This document shows, piece after piece, positions 9,348 through 18,359 of a stretch of 64,000 nt of DNA. Source of the DNA: Coleofasciculus sp. FACHB-T130. Its GTDB lineage: Bacteria; Cyanobacteriota; Cyanobacteriia; Cyanobacteriales; FACHB-T130. The first letter of the stretch is position 1. The number at the start of each line of letters is the position of its first letter. The stretch spans positions 62,001-126,000 of the forward strand of contig NZ_JACJOG010000059.1 of the NCBI RefSeq assembly GCF_014695375.1. Reading direction: 5' to 3'. Made by a program: the position numbers and the translations under genes. Under the pieces are notes generated by a model. It was given only the letters and a program-made list of their open reading frames with translations, had not been told where the DNA came from and did no database searches.

Positions 9348-10109
9348 ATGCGTGAAAATCAACTGAAACGGAAACTCAAGCGGGGTGAGGTTGTCCTCGG
9401 CCCGTTCATCAACTGCGCCTATCCGGCATTTATAGAAATCTGCGGACACGCAGGATTTGACTTTGCCGTGATTGACATGGAACACGGTGCCCTCAACACA
9501 CTGGTTGCCGAAGACCTGTGCCGTGCAGCCGACTGCGTGGGATTGGCACCGATTGTACGCATCCGCAAGAACGACGCACCGCAAATTCAACGGGCACTGG
9601 ACATCGGCAGTGCCGGTGTTCAAGTGCCTCAGATAGAAACTCAGTCCGACGCAGCGGATGTTGTGCGTGGTGCCAAATATAGCCCTCTTGGTTCGCGCGG
9701 ACTTTCATTTTACACCCGTGCTGGCGTGTACGCAGCAGCAGGGACGCAAATTACAAATCAGCTCAACGAAGAATCTCTGATTGTCGTTCACGTCGAAGGG
9801 ATTCGCGGCGTCGAAAATATTGAAGAAATTGTCAGCGTGCCCCACATTGATGTCATTTTCCTCGGTCCTTATGACTTGTCGCAGTCTTTGGGCATTCCGG
9901 GGCAAGTGCAAGACTCGCAGGTAATTGAGCTGATGCAAAAATGCGTTACCACGATTCGCAAGGCTGGGAAATCTGCGGGCACATTTGCCGATAATCCTGA
10001 AACAGCGAAGCAGTGGATTGATGCCGGAGTTCAGTACATAACTCTCGGTGTGGATGTCGGTATTTTCCTGCGAGCGTGCGAGGCTTTGGTAAAAGCAGTG
10101 CGAACTTAA
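9348..10109 (+). CDS. HpcH/HpaI-family aldolase
   Basis: A class II, metal-dependent pyruvate aldolase of the HpcH/HpaI family. Family members cleave 2-keto-4-hydroxy acids, releasing pyruvate and an aldehyde. Signature positions seen are DMEHGALN (His base), RKNDAPQIQRALDIGSAGV, the metal-binding Glu in VHVEGIRG and Asp in FLGPYDLSQSLG. The length of 253 residues is typical. It begins about 95 bases from the divergent regulator gene, which could control it. The physiological substrate cannot be told from sequence. Confidence 0.88.
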   Translation: MRENQLKRKLKRGEVVLGPFINCAYPAFIEICGHAGFDFAVIDMEHGALNTLVAEDLCRAADCVGLAPIVRIRKNDAPQIQRALDIGSAGVQVPQIETQSDAADVVRGAKYSPLGSRGLSFYTRAGVYAAAGTQITNQLNEESLIVVHVEGIRGVENIEEIVSVPHIDVIFLGPYDLSQSLGIPGQVQDSQVIELMQKCVTTIRKAGKSAGTFADNPETAKQWIDAGVQYITLGVDVGIFLRACEALVKAVRT

Positions 10110-10275
10110 GGCTGCCAGTTCAGTAAAATCCCAGAGAAGGAAGAAATATGTAAAACTATATCTAAATTTTTACATTTCACTGAGTCATTGGGAGGGAATC
10201 TTTATCAAAAATTTGTATTAATTTTGTATCATAAACAACCAAATCAAAAATTCTAAGTTTATGCTTAAAGAATAG

Positions 10276-10294
10276 CCTTCCTGAAGTAGGAAGG
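10276..10294. repeat. Small hairpin upstream of 2OG-Fe oxygenase
   Basis: CCTTCCT and AGGAAGG pair around GAAGT in the 220-base gap between the aldolase and oxygenase genes. It might terminate the aldolase mRNA. No T-run follows. Confidence 0.35.
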
Positions 10295-10329
10295 AAAACT
10301 GGGGATCGAAGCGTACTGGAGAAAAAGCG

Positions 10330-11001
10330 ATGCAAACGCTACCGGGATCGACGGATTTGGCTTATGCCATGATGTTTACCTTACACAAAGTCCATTCCGT
10401 AAAAATAGAAGGTTTTAAGCCATTCTTTAGCGATCTTCCTGTTGACCCTTACATCAAGAATAATTATCGTTTCAGAAGATTATCTCGGTTCAAAGTATTT
10501 GGAAATGACTTAGTCAAACTACCGCATGGTTACTTGTTTCAAAGCAAGCAATACAATCCATTAGTCGGCGACATCAAGCGAGAGTATGCCGAACTAGATG
10601 ATGCCATTACGAAGCTTGAAGATTTCAAAAAACTTGTTTTGGCATTTATTGATTACTGCCAACTCGACCCAGAAGCTGTTGAAATAGGAGTTCATCAAAT
10701 TAGAACGACCTGTTCGCCAGATAATTATGGAAACCCTGCCCCTGAAGGGATTCATCGGGATGGGACTGATTTTGTCGGCATATTTTCTGTAGGGCGGGAA
10801 AATATTCAAGGTGGAGAAACCCATCTCTACAAATCCAAAAAGCATGACCCGGTTTTTTCTAAAGTTCTTCATCCGGGCGAACTGCTATTAGTCAACGATC
10901 GGGAATTTTTTCACTATACAACTCCCATTCAGCCACTATTTCATGGTGAAGGAACAAGGGACGTATTTGTTCTGACTTGCCCCAGCTTATTGACAAATTA
11001 A
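10330..11001 (+). CDS. 2OG-Fe(II) dioxygenase family protein (PF10014-like)
   Basis: A 223-residue protein with a compact iron site: IHRDGTDFVGI gives His142-x-Asp144, and EFFHYTTPI gives His195. Arg210 in GEGTRDVFV is the likely 2-oxoglutarate anchor. This spacing matches the 2OG-Fe dioxygenase family that includes amino-acid hydroxylases such as bacterial isoleucine 4-hydroxylase. A free amino acid is therefore a plausible substrate, but that is inference. GGETHLYKS is another typical element. Its ATG at 10330 follows GGAGAAAAAGCG. It stands alone between intergenic repeats. Confidence 0.82.
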   Translation: MQTLPGSTDLAYAMMFTLHKVHSVKIEGFKPFFSDLPVDPYIKNNYRFRRLSRFKVFGNDLVKLPHGYLFQSKQYNPLVGDIKREYAELDDAITKLEDFKKLVLAFIDYCQLDPEAVEIGVHQIRTTCSPDNYGNPAPEGIHRDGTDFVGIFSVGRENIQGGETHLYKSKKHDPVFSKVLHPGELLLVNDREFFHYTTPIQPLFHGEGTRDVFVLTCPSLLTN

Positions 11002-11299
11002 GAAGGAGAAGGATTGAATTTCTCAGTTTTAGCTGTGCTTTTTTAGTTCCTGCTTTGAGGAGCTTGCACGAGCGTCTCGGCATTGGGAGGTAGAGTCTCT
11101 AAACTTTCGTATTAGCCATAGGGGCACGGCATTGCTGTGCCCCTACTTAAACTTAGGGGATGTAAAACTTAGCCACTCCCCTGTTTGCAGAAGCTAGCGG
11201 ACAGATCTCAATTTCCTTGATTAGAGCCGTATTCAGCATCCTTTGAGTTGAAGCTTTGTCTTCGCTCTAAAATGCCAAATTTATGATAATTAGAGCCAT
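11002..11299. other. Intergenic region with palindromic repeat
   Basis: No gene is seen between the oxygenase and pgi (both end here). The main content is the palindrome listed separately at 11119-11145. Confidence 0.5.
11119..11145. repeat. Interspersed palindrome, copy 1
   Basis: TAGGGGCAC and GTGCCCCTA pair around a 9-base centre (GGCATTGCT) that can itself form GC..GC pairs. A diverged copy lies at 19021-19047. This type of GGGGCAC..GTGCCCC element recurs in cyanobacterial intergenic DNA. Lying between convergent genes, it can act as a bidirectional terminator. Confidence 0.65.
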
Positions 11300-12886
11300 T
11301 TAAATGGCGGAAACCCTCAAACTGCTGGGTTCGCCCAAATTGCCTTGTAAAACAACGCTCCGCTGATTGGCATCAAGGTGGCGCAGAATTTTGTAGATTG
11401 CCTCAATTTGATCGGAGGCACCCGCTTTCTGAGCCAACTCAGTCAAAGAAAGGGGAGCGCCTTCCTCTTGTACTGCCTGCAAAACTCGTCTTTGCAAGTC
11501 GAGAATGGCGGCGGCAGCCTTTTTCCCCGCTTCTACCCCTGGCTGGTGATAAGCATTGATATTGACCAGGAACCCATAAAGTCCAACAGCCCGGTCATAC
11601 AAAGCAATTAAGGCACCTACCATGCGGGGATTTACCTGAGGAATCGTCACGGTGACAGAATCCCGCTGGTTTTCATACAAAGCTTGTCGGGTTCCCTGGA
11701 GTAAACCAGAGAGATAGTCGCCGGATGTGACTTCCGGCTCGACGAAGGGGGAGTTACCCTGCCGGTCTTTTAAGACTTCAATGAAAGTCAGGAAGAAATT
11801 CGGGACGCCCTCTCGCAACTGCTGCACGTAAGCGTGCTGGTCGGTTGAGCCTTTGTTGCCATAAACAGCAATCCCTTGGTAGACGATATTTCCGTCAAGG
11901 TCTTTTTCTTTGCCCAAAGATTCCATGACTAACTGTTGCAAATAGCGGCTGAATAACAGCAGGCTGTCTTTGTAGGGCAACACCACCATATCTTTTTCGC
12001 CCTTGCCATTTCCGGCGAAGTACCAGCTCATCGCCAGTAGTGCGGCTGGATTTTTCTTGACTTGGGGCAGGCGAGTGGCAGTGTCCATTTCTTTGGCACC
12101 GGCAAGCATAGCGCGGATATCGATTCCCTGCAAGGCGGCTGGGAGCAATCCTACCGCTGATAGCTCCGAGGTACGGCCTCCCACCCAATCTTCCATTGGG
12201 AAGGTTGCCAACCAGCCTTCTGAGTTTGCCTGCCGATCTAATTTGCTGCCTTCCCCAGTGATGGCAACAGCTTGAGGGGAAAAGTTCAGATTCTGCTCAG
12301 CGAAGGCTTTTTGCACTTCTACCATGCCATTGCGGGGTTCTGGCGTTCCCCCTGATTTGGAGATGACTAAGACGAGGGTGCTGTTCAGCCGATCTTTGAG
12401 CTGGGAGAGGATACGGTCAATGCCCGCCGGATCGGTGTTGTCAATGAAGTGGATGGCGAGGGGCGGGAAGTCTGGGGCGATCGCTTGGGCGACAAATTGG
12501 GGACCGAGTGCCGATCCGCCGATACCGATGGAAACAATATCGGTAAACTTTGGAGCGTTGGGTGGATGAATTTCGCCACTGTGGATTTTTTGGGCAAACG
12601 CTTCAATCTGCTCTAAAGTTTGGACAATCTGTTGTTTGATTTCCGGAGTGGGCGCTAAATCCGGGTCGCGCAGCCAGTAGTGACCTACCATGCGGTTTTC
12701 ATCAGGGTTTGCGATCGCGCCTCCCTCCAGTGCCTCCATCTCCTGAAACGCCTTCTCAAACCTCGGCTGCATCGCCTCGACAAACTCACTATCAAACCGC
12801 ATCCGGCTGACATCGAGGTAAAAGTCTAACCCCTCATGGTAGTAGAGCCATTCTTGGTAACGTTGCCAAAGTGCAGCAGCATCCAT
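11300..12886 (-). CDS. pgi: Glucose-6-phosphate isomerase
   Basis: It interconverts glucose 6-phosphate and fructose 6-phosphate, linking glycogen and the pentose phosphate routes to the Calvin cycle. Both PGI signatures are present: [14 protein letters not shown] and the [15 protein letters not shown] region with its catalytic His. [12 protein letters not shown] and [10 protein letters not shown] form the phosphate-binding sites. The length of 528 residues matches cyanobacterial PGI. ATG 12886 gives the conserved N-terminus. Confidence 0.96.
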   Translation of the reverse strand: MDAAALWQRYQEWLYYHEGLDFYLDVSRMRFDSEFVEAMQPRFEKAFQEMEALEGGAIANPDENRMVGHYWLRDPDLAPTPEIKQQIVQTLEQIEAFAQKIHSGEIHPPNAPKFTDIVSIGIGGSALGPQFVAQAIAPDFPPLAIHFIDNTDPAGIDRILSQLKDRLNSTLVLVISKSGGTPEPRNGMVEVQKAFAEQNLNFSPQAVAITGEGSKLDRQANSEGWLATFPMEDWVGGRTSELSAVGLLPAALQGIDIRAMLAGAKEMDTATRLPQVKKNPAALLAMSWYFAGNGKGEKDMVVLPYKDSLLLFSRYLQQLVMESLGKEKDLDGNIVYQGIAVYGNKGSTDQHAYVQQLREGVPNFFLTFIEVLKDRQGNSPFVEPEVTSGDYLSGLLQGTRQALYENQRDSVTVTIPQVNPRMVGALIALYDRAVGLYGFLVNINAYHQPGVEAGKKAAAAILDLQRRVLQAVQEEGAPLSLTELAQKAGASDQIEAIYKILRHLDANQRSVVLQGNLGEPSSLRVSAI

Positions 12887-13118
12887 AAGTAAATCTCAAT
12901 AAGCGTGTTTCCAGTCAACACAAGTTTAAGGTAAGCTTCAGCATCACTTTTGACGAATTAGCCTGTCAATTCGTTAATTGGGTAATTCTCCCACCCCAAA
13001 TTGAGATTCAGAATTGCTTTAGAGTCCTGTACAGCTAGATTTATCTGAGATAGCCAGGAAAATTCATTAGACCGCTCTATTCGGTCTTACAACGACCGGC
13101 TTTCAACTCGAAAGCCTC

Positions 13119-13376
13119 TTAAAGACGCGGTTTGGGCAGAACCCGCAGAAATTTAACAAGATGCCCGGTCACTTCAATCGCAATCAGATAGTCATCTATC
13201 GTAAAGCGGTAGAAGATACTATCAGACCCGATTCCCCGGAGTTCCGGCAAATCGGTAATTCGCTCGATCCGCATGAACTCCTCAAAGACAAATTCATATA
13301 TCCGCTCTCTAGCTGCGTATTCTAAGTTCTTCAGGTCTCGCAGAAAAGACCGGGCATAGCGCACTTCTAGTTTCAC
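13119..13376 (-). CDS. RelE/ParE-family toxin-like protein
   Basis: An 85-residue basic protein with the RelE-fold pattern: KLEVRYARSFLRDLKNL, then Leu-rich helices, DLPELRGIGSD, IFYRFTIDDYLIAIEV, and a C-terminal FLRVLPKP strand. RelE-type toxins are ribosome-dependent mRNA interferases. ParE-type toxins act on gyrase. The start is a GTG with no clear ribosome site. A candidate antitoxin lies 107 bases upstream, an unusually wide gap for a toxin-antitoxin pair, so either separate expression or an orphan toxin is possible. Confidence 0.75.
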   Translation of the reverse strand: MKLEVRYARSFLRDLKNLEYAARERIYEFVFEEFMRIERITDLPELRGIGSDSIFYRFTIDDYLIAIEVTGHLVKFLRVLPKPRL

Positions 13377-13483
13377 AGGGCAACTGGCTCTTACTCCAAA
13401 TGGCAGATACTTTTTCTTTTTACTGCGAAATTTGACTAAAAGCGATTTTTACCCCTTGATTCAGCCGACGAACAGGGGAAAAC

Positions 13484-13702
13484 TTAGGGGAAGTGCAACA
13501 TCCGGAGAGCTTCTTCGCGGGTTAGGGTTTCCCCCGGCTGTACGGTATGCTTCGACTCTTGGATGGCTTTGAGCATATACAGGTCATAATAAATCTGTTG
13601 TAGAACTTTCCAGGCGTCATCCAAGTTGTCATCAGCGAGTTGATCGATTAAATCGGGTAGCTGAGCAGTTAAGCGTTGTAATCGACCTCTGAGAAAATTC
13701 AT
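13484..13702 (-). CDS. Small protein, candidate antitoxin partner
   Basis: A 72-residue protein, MNFLRGRLQRLTAQLPDLID at the start and LTREEALRML near the end, predicted mostly helical with acidic Asp clusters. It lies just upstream of the RelE-like toxin on the same strand, and small helical proteins of this kind precede RelE-type toxins in cyanobacteria. I do not recognise a named antitoxin family, so the role comes from position. It could equally be an independent conserved protein. Confidence 0.55.
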   Translation of the reverse strand: MNFLRGRLQRLTAQLPDLIDQLADDNLDDAWKVLQQIYYDLYMLKAIQESKHTVQPGETLTREEALRMLHFP

Positions 13703-13818
13703 AATTAAACACTGGCGAACAACGTAACATTCCCTAGAGCCTTCTTGTTAGAGGGATCTTGGACAATCTAAAGCTTAGAGCTTAGAGTTTATAGTTTATT
13801 GAGTCTCACAAGCGTGGC

Positions 13819-14712
13819 ATGGTTGGCTATCTCATCTTTTTGACAATTTCTACGACAATTTTTGCCCTGTTTAGCTTGGGTTTAAATTTACAGTGGGGCT
13901 TCACCGGACTGATTAATTTTGGGCATATTGCCTTTATGACAGTCGGTGCATACACCACAGTGTTGTTGAGCTTGCAGGGGGTTCCCCTAATTTTCGGGGT
14001 GGCTATCGGTGCTGTTTTAGCAGCGCTGCTAGGACTGTTAATCGGATTATCAACTCTACGGTTGCGCGAGGATTACTTAGCAATCGTGACCATCGGCGTT
14101 TCCGAATTGCTCCGTTTAGTTGTCAATAATCAGCCATTGCCAATGGGCAAAGAATTTCGGCAAGGATCGTTTGGGGTATATGGATATGCCTTGCCACCAG
14201 GAGATAAGCTTGGTTTGATGGTGTTGTCGCTGCTGGTATTGGGGTTGACGTTTTGGCTGCTGGAGACGTTGGTGCGATCGCCTTGGGGTCGAGTGCTAAA
14301 AGCGATTCGAGAAGATGAGCAAATTCCTAAAGCATTAGGAAAAAATGTCTTTTGGTACAAATTACAATCTTTCATGCTGGGAGGCGCGATCGCCGGAGTC
14401 GCTGGGGCTTTTTTGGCATGGCAGACGACAACGGTTTACCCGAATAACTTTGAGCCACTGACGACTTTCTACGCTTGGACGATTGTTGTCTTGGGCGGTG
14501 CGGGTAACAACGTGGGCACAATCCTGGGGGCGGTGATTTTCTGGGGTTACGATAGTTTGACTCGCTTTTACTTACCTCAGTTGGTGCAACTGGATGCCTC
14601 GCGGGAAGGGGCATTTAGAATCATGGTGATTGGTTTAATCCTGATGGTGCTGATGGTTTGGCGTCCACAAGGTATCTTAGGGAAAAAAGAGGAACTGACC
14701 CTTGGCAAATAA
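13819..14712 (+). CDS. LivM-type branched-chain amino acid ABC transporter permease
   Basis: A polytopic membrane protein of 297 residues with eight or more hydrophobic segments. It carries the LivM-family motifs GLINFGHIAFMTVGAYT (residues about 30-46), LREDYLAIVTIG and IREDEQIPKALGKN, which is the ATPase-coupling loop. It should form half of the inner-membrane channel of an amino-acid importer, by homology to NatC/LivM. The ATPase gene overlaps its 3' end by 11 bases. A LivH-type partner and a periplasmic binding protein are missing from the window and must be elsewhere if the system is complete. Confidence 0.87.
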   Translation: MVGYLIFLTISTTIFALFSLGLNLQWGFTGLINFGHIAFMTVGAYTTVLLSLQGVPLIFGVAIGAVLAALLGLLIGLSTLRLREDYLAIVTIGVSELLRLVVNNQPLPMGKEFRQGSFGVYGYALPPGDKLGLMVLSLLVLGLTFWLLETLVRSPWGRVLKAIREDEQIPKALGKNVFWYKLQSFMLGGAIAGVAGAFLAWQTTTVYPNNFEPLTTFYAWTIVVLGGAGNNVGTILGAVIFWGYDSLTRFYLPQLVQLDASREGAFRIMVIGLILMVLMVWRPQGILGKKEELTLGK

Positions 14713-15580
14713 CTCGCACATTCCGCCCAATCGGTTGTCTGAGGGGTCTTTAAATGGGGGCGGCAAGCATCTCGAAGAAAGCCCCGATTTAGTCGAAGCA
14801 GACCCAAAACCCCGACTTTCAGAAATCGCTTTACTCGCTGCCAGCGGACTCTGTAAAAGCTTCGGCGGAGTTCGGGCTGTCGATAATGTCGAGATTACGG
14901 TACCGCAAGGCAGTATCACGGGACTGATTGGCCCGAATGGTGCTGGCAAAACGACGCTATTTAATCTCCTATCAAACTTCATTCATCCAGACAAAGGGCG
15001 GGTGATTTTTGACGGCGAACCGATTCATTCGTTGCAGCCGTATCAAATTGCTCAGATGGGAATGGTTCGTACATTTCAGGTAGCGCGGGTGCTATCGCGG
15101 CTTTCGGTCATGGAAAATATGCTGCTGGCAGCTCAAAAACAGACGGGGGAAAACTTTTGGAAAGTTTGGTTTCAACCCCATCTGGTGGCGAAGGAAGAAC
15201 GGCAGCAGCGAGAAAGAGCGATGATGTTGCTGGAATCAGTGGGGTTGGCAGCGAAGGCGCAGGATTACGCCGGGGCGCTCTCTGGAGGGCAACGCAAGCT
15301 GCTGGAAATGGCACGGGCGCTGATGACGCAGCCAAAGCTGATCTTATTGGATGAACCGGCGGCTGGGGTGAATCCGACGCTGATTAGACAAATTTGCGAC
15401 TACATCACCCAATGGAATCAGGAGGGCATGACCTTTTTGATTATTGAACACAATATGGACGTAATCATGTCTTTGTGCGACAAGGTCTGGGTTGTCGCTG
15501 AAGGTCGCAATCTTGCTGTGGGGACTCCGATTGAAATTCAGCGCAATCCACAAGTCTTAGAAGCTTACCTGGGGCAATAG
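14702..15580 (+). CDS. LivG-type ABC transporter ATP-binding protein
   Basis: Walker A GPNGAGKTT, signature LSGGQRKLLEMARA, Walker B LILLDEPAAGVNP and the switch His in IIEHNMD are all present, in the LivG arrangement of branched-chain amino acid importers (NatA in cyanobacteria). The open frame starts with TTG at 14702, inside the permease gene, and the first 45 residues are a Pro/Glu/Ser-rich extension before the usual start of LivG. A later start is possible but no in-frame ATG precedes the core. The esterase gene follows after 10 bases. Confidence 0.88.
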   Translation: MANNSHIPPNRLSEGSLNGGGKHLEESPDLVEADPKPRLSEIALLAASGLCKSFGGVRAVDNVEITVPQGSITGLIGPNGAGKTTLFNLLSNFIHPDKGRVIFDGEPIHSLQPYQIAQMGMVRTFQVARVLSRLSVMENMLLAAQKQTGENFWKVWFQPHLVAKEERQQRERAMMLLESVGLAAKAQDYAGALSGGQRKLLEMARALMTQPKLILLDEPAAGVNPTLIRQICDYITQWNQEGMTFLIIEHNMDVIMSLCDKVWVVAEGRNLAVGTPIEIQRNPQVLEAYLGQ

Positions 15581-15590
15581 AGCAGCGATT

Positions 15591-16784
15591 GTGTCTCATT
15601 GGTTAGCAGTAATTACCCAGACGTTAGTTTTGCTCTTGAGTGGCGCGGCACTTTTCTTGAGTTCCTGGATTGTGGTTCCAGCGCCCACGATGTCCCTACT
15701 GCCATTAGGGGTAGGGGCACCAGAAGTCAGTCCTTGGTTGGTGGTGCTAAACGCGATCGCAAGTCTGTTGGTGCTGGTAACGATCCGTCGCACTCCGTGG
15801 CAATTTTTAGCTTTGGCTGCTAGTTTGCTAGCACTGCTTTTGAGTGTTTTGCCACTGTTACAGATGCCAGCGACACAACAGCATCTAGCCGTGGCAATGC
15901 AAGAGGGTCTCGGAGACTATAGGGGAATTTTGCCTAATCGTCAGCAAACAGGGATGCGCGAACAACCGTTCGTGCTAGCTGATGTGTTTCGAGGCATCAA
16001 TCCCGGTGAGAGTCGTTATACCTCTGGCATCGTCTTTTCACAACCAGATGGTGTCCCCTTGAGCATGGATCTTTACCGACCGCCGCAAGTTGGCAATTAT
16101 CCAGCGCTAATTATCATCTACGCTGGGGCATGGCGGAGCGGCGACCCAACCCAAAACGCTGATTTCAGCCGTTATATGGCGGCGAGGGGCTATAGTGTCT
16201 TTGCCATCGATTACCGACACACGCCGCGCTACCGTTTTCCCGCGCAGCTAGATGACGTGCGTGCTGCCTTAGCTTTCATCCACCAACACGCCGCCGAGTA
16301 CGAGGCCGATCCCGAACGGATTGCCATCGTAGGACGTTCCGCTGGCGGACATTTGGCAATGTTAGCGGCTTATGAGCCGGATGCACTGCCTGTAAAAGCA
16401 GTGGTTAGCTATTATGGCCCAGTGGATCTGCCTGGAGGCTATGCCAACCCGCCACGCCCCGATCCCATCGATACGCGAGCGGTTTTAGAAACATTTATGG
16501 GGGGAACGCCTGCGACCATGCCCGATCGGTATCGTCTTGCCTCACCGATTAGTTATGTTAGGCGATCGCTACCACCAACTTTATTTGTACATGGAAGCCG
16601 CGATAATCTAGTGCAATTAAAATTTATCCAGCAAATGCACCAACGGCTGCTTGCAGATGGAAATACATCGGTTTTGCTGGAAATTCCTTGGGCTGAACAC
16701 GCTTTTGATGCTGTCTTCCAGGGGCTGAGCAACCAGTTAGCGCTCTATCATACTGAGCGATTTTTAGATTGGGCACTGCGTTAA
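15591..16784 (+). CDS. Membrane-anchored alpha/beta hydrolase (esterase/lipase family)
   Basis: The first 100 residues hold three hydrophobic segments. The C-terminal 250 residues form an alpha/beta hydrolase of the carboxylesterase/BD-FAE group: IIIYAGAWRSGD (oxyanion region, in place of HGG), nucleophile elbow GRSAGGH, SRDNLV (acid region) and EIPWAEHAFD (His). The start is a GTG ten bases after the ATPase stop. It is tightly packed with the transporter genes and a downstream dehalogenase-like gene, suggesting joint transcription. The substrate is unknown. Confidence 0.82.
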   Translation: MSHWLAVITQTLVLLLSGAALFLSSWIVVPAPTMSLLPLGVGAPEVSPWLVVLNAIASLLVLVTIRRTPWQFLALAASLLALLLSVLPLLQMPATQQHLAVAMQEGLGDYRGILPNRQQTGMREQPFVLADVFRGINPGESRYTSGIVFSQPDGVPLSMDLYRPPQVGNYPALIIIYAGAWRSGDPTQNADFSRYMAARGYSVFAIDYRHTPRYRFPAQLDDVRAALAFIHQHAAEYEADPERIAIVGRSAGGHLAMLAAYEPDALPVKAVVSYYGPVDLPGGYANPPRPDPIDTRAVLETFMGGTPATMPDRYRLASPISYVRRSLPPTLFVHGSRDNLVQLKFIQQMHQRLLADGNTSVLLEIPWAEHAFDAVFQGLSNQLALYHTERFLDWALR

Positions 16785-16791
16785 TTCAAAA

Positions 16792-17670
16792 ATGACTATG
16801 TTCGCTAATTTTGATGTGACTAAAATTGATACCCCTGAAGCAAGAATCAATTTAGTCAAGGCGGGATCTGGCCCTGCACTACTGTTGCTGCACGGCTATC
16901 CTCAAACCCACGTCATGTGGCATAAAATAGCACCTCGTCTCGCCGAGAATTTTACAGTAGTGGCACCGGATTTGAGAGGCTACGGCGACAGCTCTAAACC
17001 GGAAGGCGAACCAGATCATCGAAATTATTCAAAACGAGCGATCGCGCAAGATCAAGTCGAGGTGATGTCAAAATTAGGTTATGAAGAATTTTATGTAGCC
17101 GGTCATGACAGGGGCGCACGAGTCGCTCATCGCATGGCACTCGATCATCCTAACCGAGTTAAGAAACTGGCATTATTAGATATCGCGCCTACTCATAAAA
17201 TGTACGCGACGACCGATCGAGATTTTGCCACGGCTTACTACCACTGGTTTTTTCTCATTCAACCCGATGGCTTACCCGAAACCTTGATTGGCGCTAATCC
17301 TGAATATTACCTCCGCACCTGTTTAGAAAGATGGAGTCAAGATTTTTCTGCCTTTGTTCCGGAAGCCTTGGCTGAGTATATTCGGTGCTTTAGCGATCGC
17401 GCTGCGATTCATGCCACCTGCGAAGATTATCGCGCCGCTGCTACCATCGATCTAGAGCACGATAACCTAGATATGGAGAAAAAAATTCTCTGTCCGGTGC
17501 TAGCTCTTTGGGGCGGAAAAGGAATTATTGGGCGCAAATATGATGTTTTAGAAACCTGGCGCGATCGCGCAATTGATGTACGCGGTAAGGCTATCAATTG
17601 CGGTCACTTTCTACCCGAAGAAGCGCCAGAAGAAACTTATCTTGCCCTGTATGAATTCTTGGCAACGTGA
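16792..17670 (+). CDS. Haloacid dehalogenase of the fluoroacetate dehalogenase type
   Basis: An alpha/beta hydrolase of 292 residues. The nucleophile elbow GHDRGAR gives Asp106 with Arg107 and Arg110, LLDIAPT gives Asp130, YYHWFF gives His151-Trp152, ERW gives Trp181, and CGHFLPEE gives His272. Relative to the structurally studied fluoroacetate dehalogenase RPA1163 (Asp110, Arg111, Arg114, Asp134, His155, Trp156, Trp185, His280) nearly all sit at a constant offset of four. Tyr213 may match its Tyr219. The enzyme should therefore hydrolyse haloacetates. Epoxide hydrolases share the fold but not the His-Trp pair. It begins 7 bases after the esterase gene. Confidence 0.85.
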   Translation: MTMFANFDVTKIDTPEARINLVKAGSGPALLLLHGYPQTHVMWHKIAPRLAENFTVVAPDLRGYGDSSKPEGEPDHRNYSKRAIAQDQVEVMSKLGYEEFYVAGHDRGARVAHRMALDHPNRVKKLALLDIAPTHKMYATTDRDFATAYYHWFFLIQPDGLPETLIGANPEYYLRTCLERWSQDFSAFVPEALAEYIRCFSDRAAIHATCEDYRAAATIDLEHDNLDMEKKILCPVLALWGGKGIIGRKYDVLETWRDRAIDVRGKAINCGHFLPEEAPEETYLALYEFLAT

Positions 17671-17682
17671 AGGCGAGATCCC

Positions 17683-17708
17683 GGCCTTTTTAAAGGAGGC
17701 GGGGCTCT
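17683..17708. terminator. Imperfect GC-rich hairpin after dehalogenase gene
   Basis: CCGGCCTTT and AAAGGAGGCGG pair imperfectly, starting 13 bases after the stop codon. It would close the four-gene run starting at 13819. No T-run follows. Confidence 0.4.
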
Positions 17709-17806
17709 GAAGAGATGGCTGACAAAAAATAGAATTGCTACAGTGAAAATTTATATTCTCATCCTAAAAAAATTGCCAAATTGATTCTCAAATATATCCA
17801 GAACTC

Positions 17807-18349
17807 ATGCAAAAATTAGCTGCGGGGCTTGTTTTCGGAATGCTTGTCCTGGCTGTTGGTGCTGGAGGCTGCGATTTGATCCCTAGCCCTGATGGTGAAA
17901 TTTCGCCAGATGAAACATCACCAGCTACCCCAAGCCCCACGCCTAGTTCCTCTAGTAATTTCCTAACCTTGGAAGAGTATACTCACGAACTCATCAACCA
18001 ATATCGAAAGTCCCAAAATTTGCCACCTCTGACGCTAGATCCTCGAATTAGCAAAGAGGCAAGGGCACACAGTCAGGCAATGGCAAATGGTGCGGTTCCT
18101 TTCAGCCATAATGGATTTGAGCAGCGAGCGAAGGCAATTGGTAAATCAATTTCTTATGGCGGTGCATCTGAAAATGTGGCATACAATCAAGGCTTTAGCG
18201 ATCCAGCCAAGCAAGCAGTAGAAGGTTGGCTAAAAAGCCCCGGTCATCTGAAAAATATTCAAGGTCAGTATGATTTAACTGGGGTAGGTGTTGCCAAGAA
18301 CGCAAAGGGCGAGTATTACTTAACTCAAATATTCATTAAACGCCGCTAA
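17807..18349 (+). CDS. CAP/SCP-domain secreted protein, probable lipoprotein
   Basis: A hydrophobic signal segment (residues 3-20) ends at AGGC (Cys22), a weak lipobox. It is followed by a Pro/Ser/Thr-rich linker to about 50 and a CAP domain: HELINQYRKSQNLPPL, ARAHSQAMA, FSHNGFEQR, ASENVAYN and WLKSPGHLKNI. Bacterial CAP proteins (YkwD-type) are extracytoplasmic and of poorly known function. The two His (FSHNG, PGHLK) and two Glu of the CAP cavity are kept. The RNase D gene starts 10 bases downstream. Confidence 0.85.
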   Translation: MQKLAAGLVFGMLVLAVGAGGCDLIPSPDGEISPDETSPATPSPTPSSSSNFLTLEEYTHELINQYRKSQNLPPLTLDPRISKEARAHSQAMANGAVPFSHNGFEQRAKAIGKSISYGGASENVAYNQGFSDPAKQAVEGWLKSPGHLKNIQGQYDLTGVGVAKNAKGEYYLTQIFIKRR

Positions 18350-18359
18350 GGAGAGAGAA

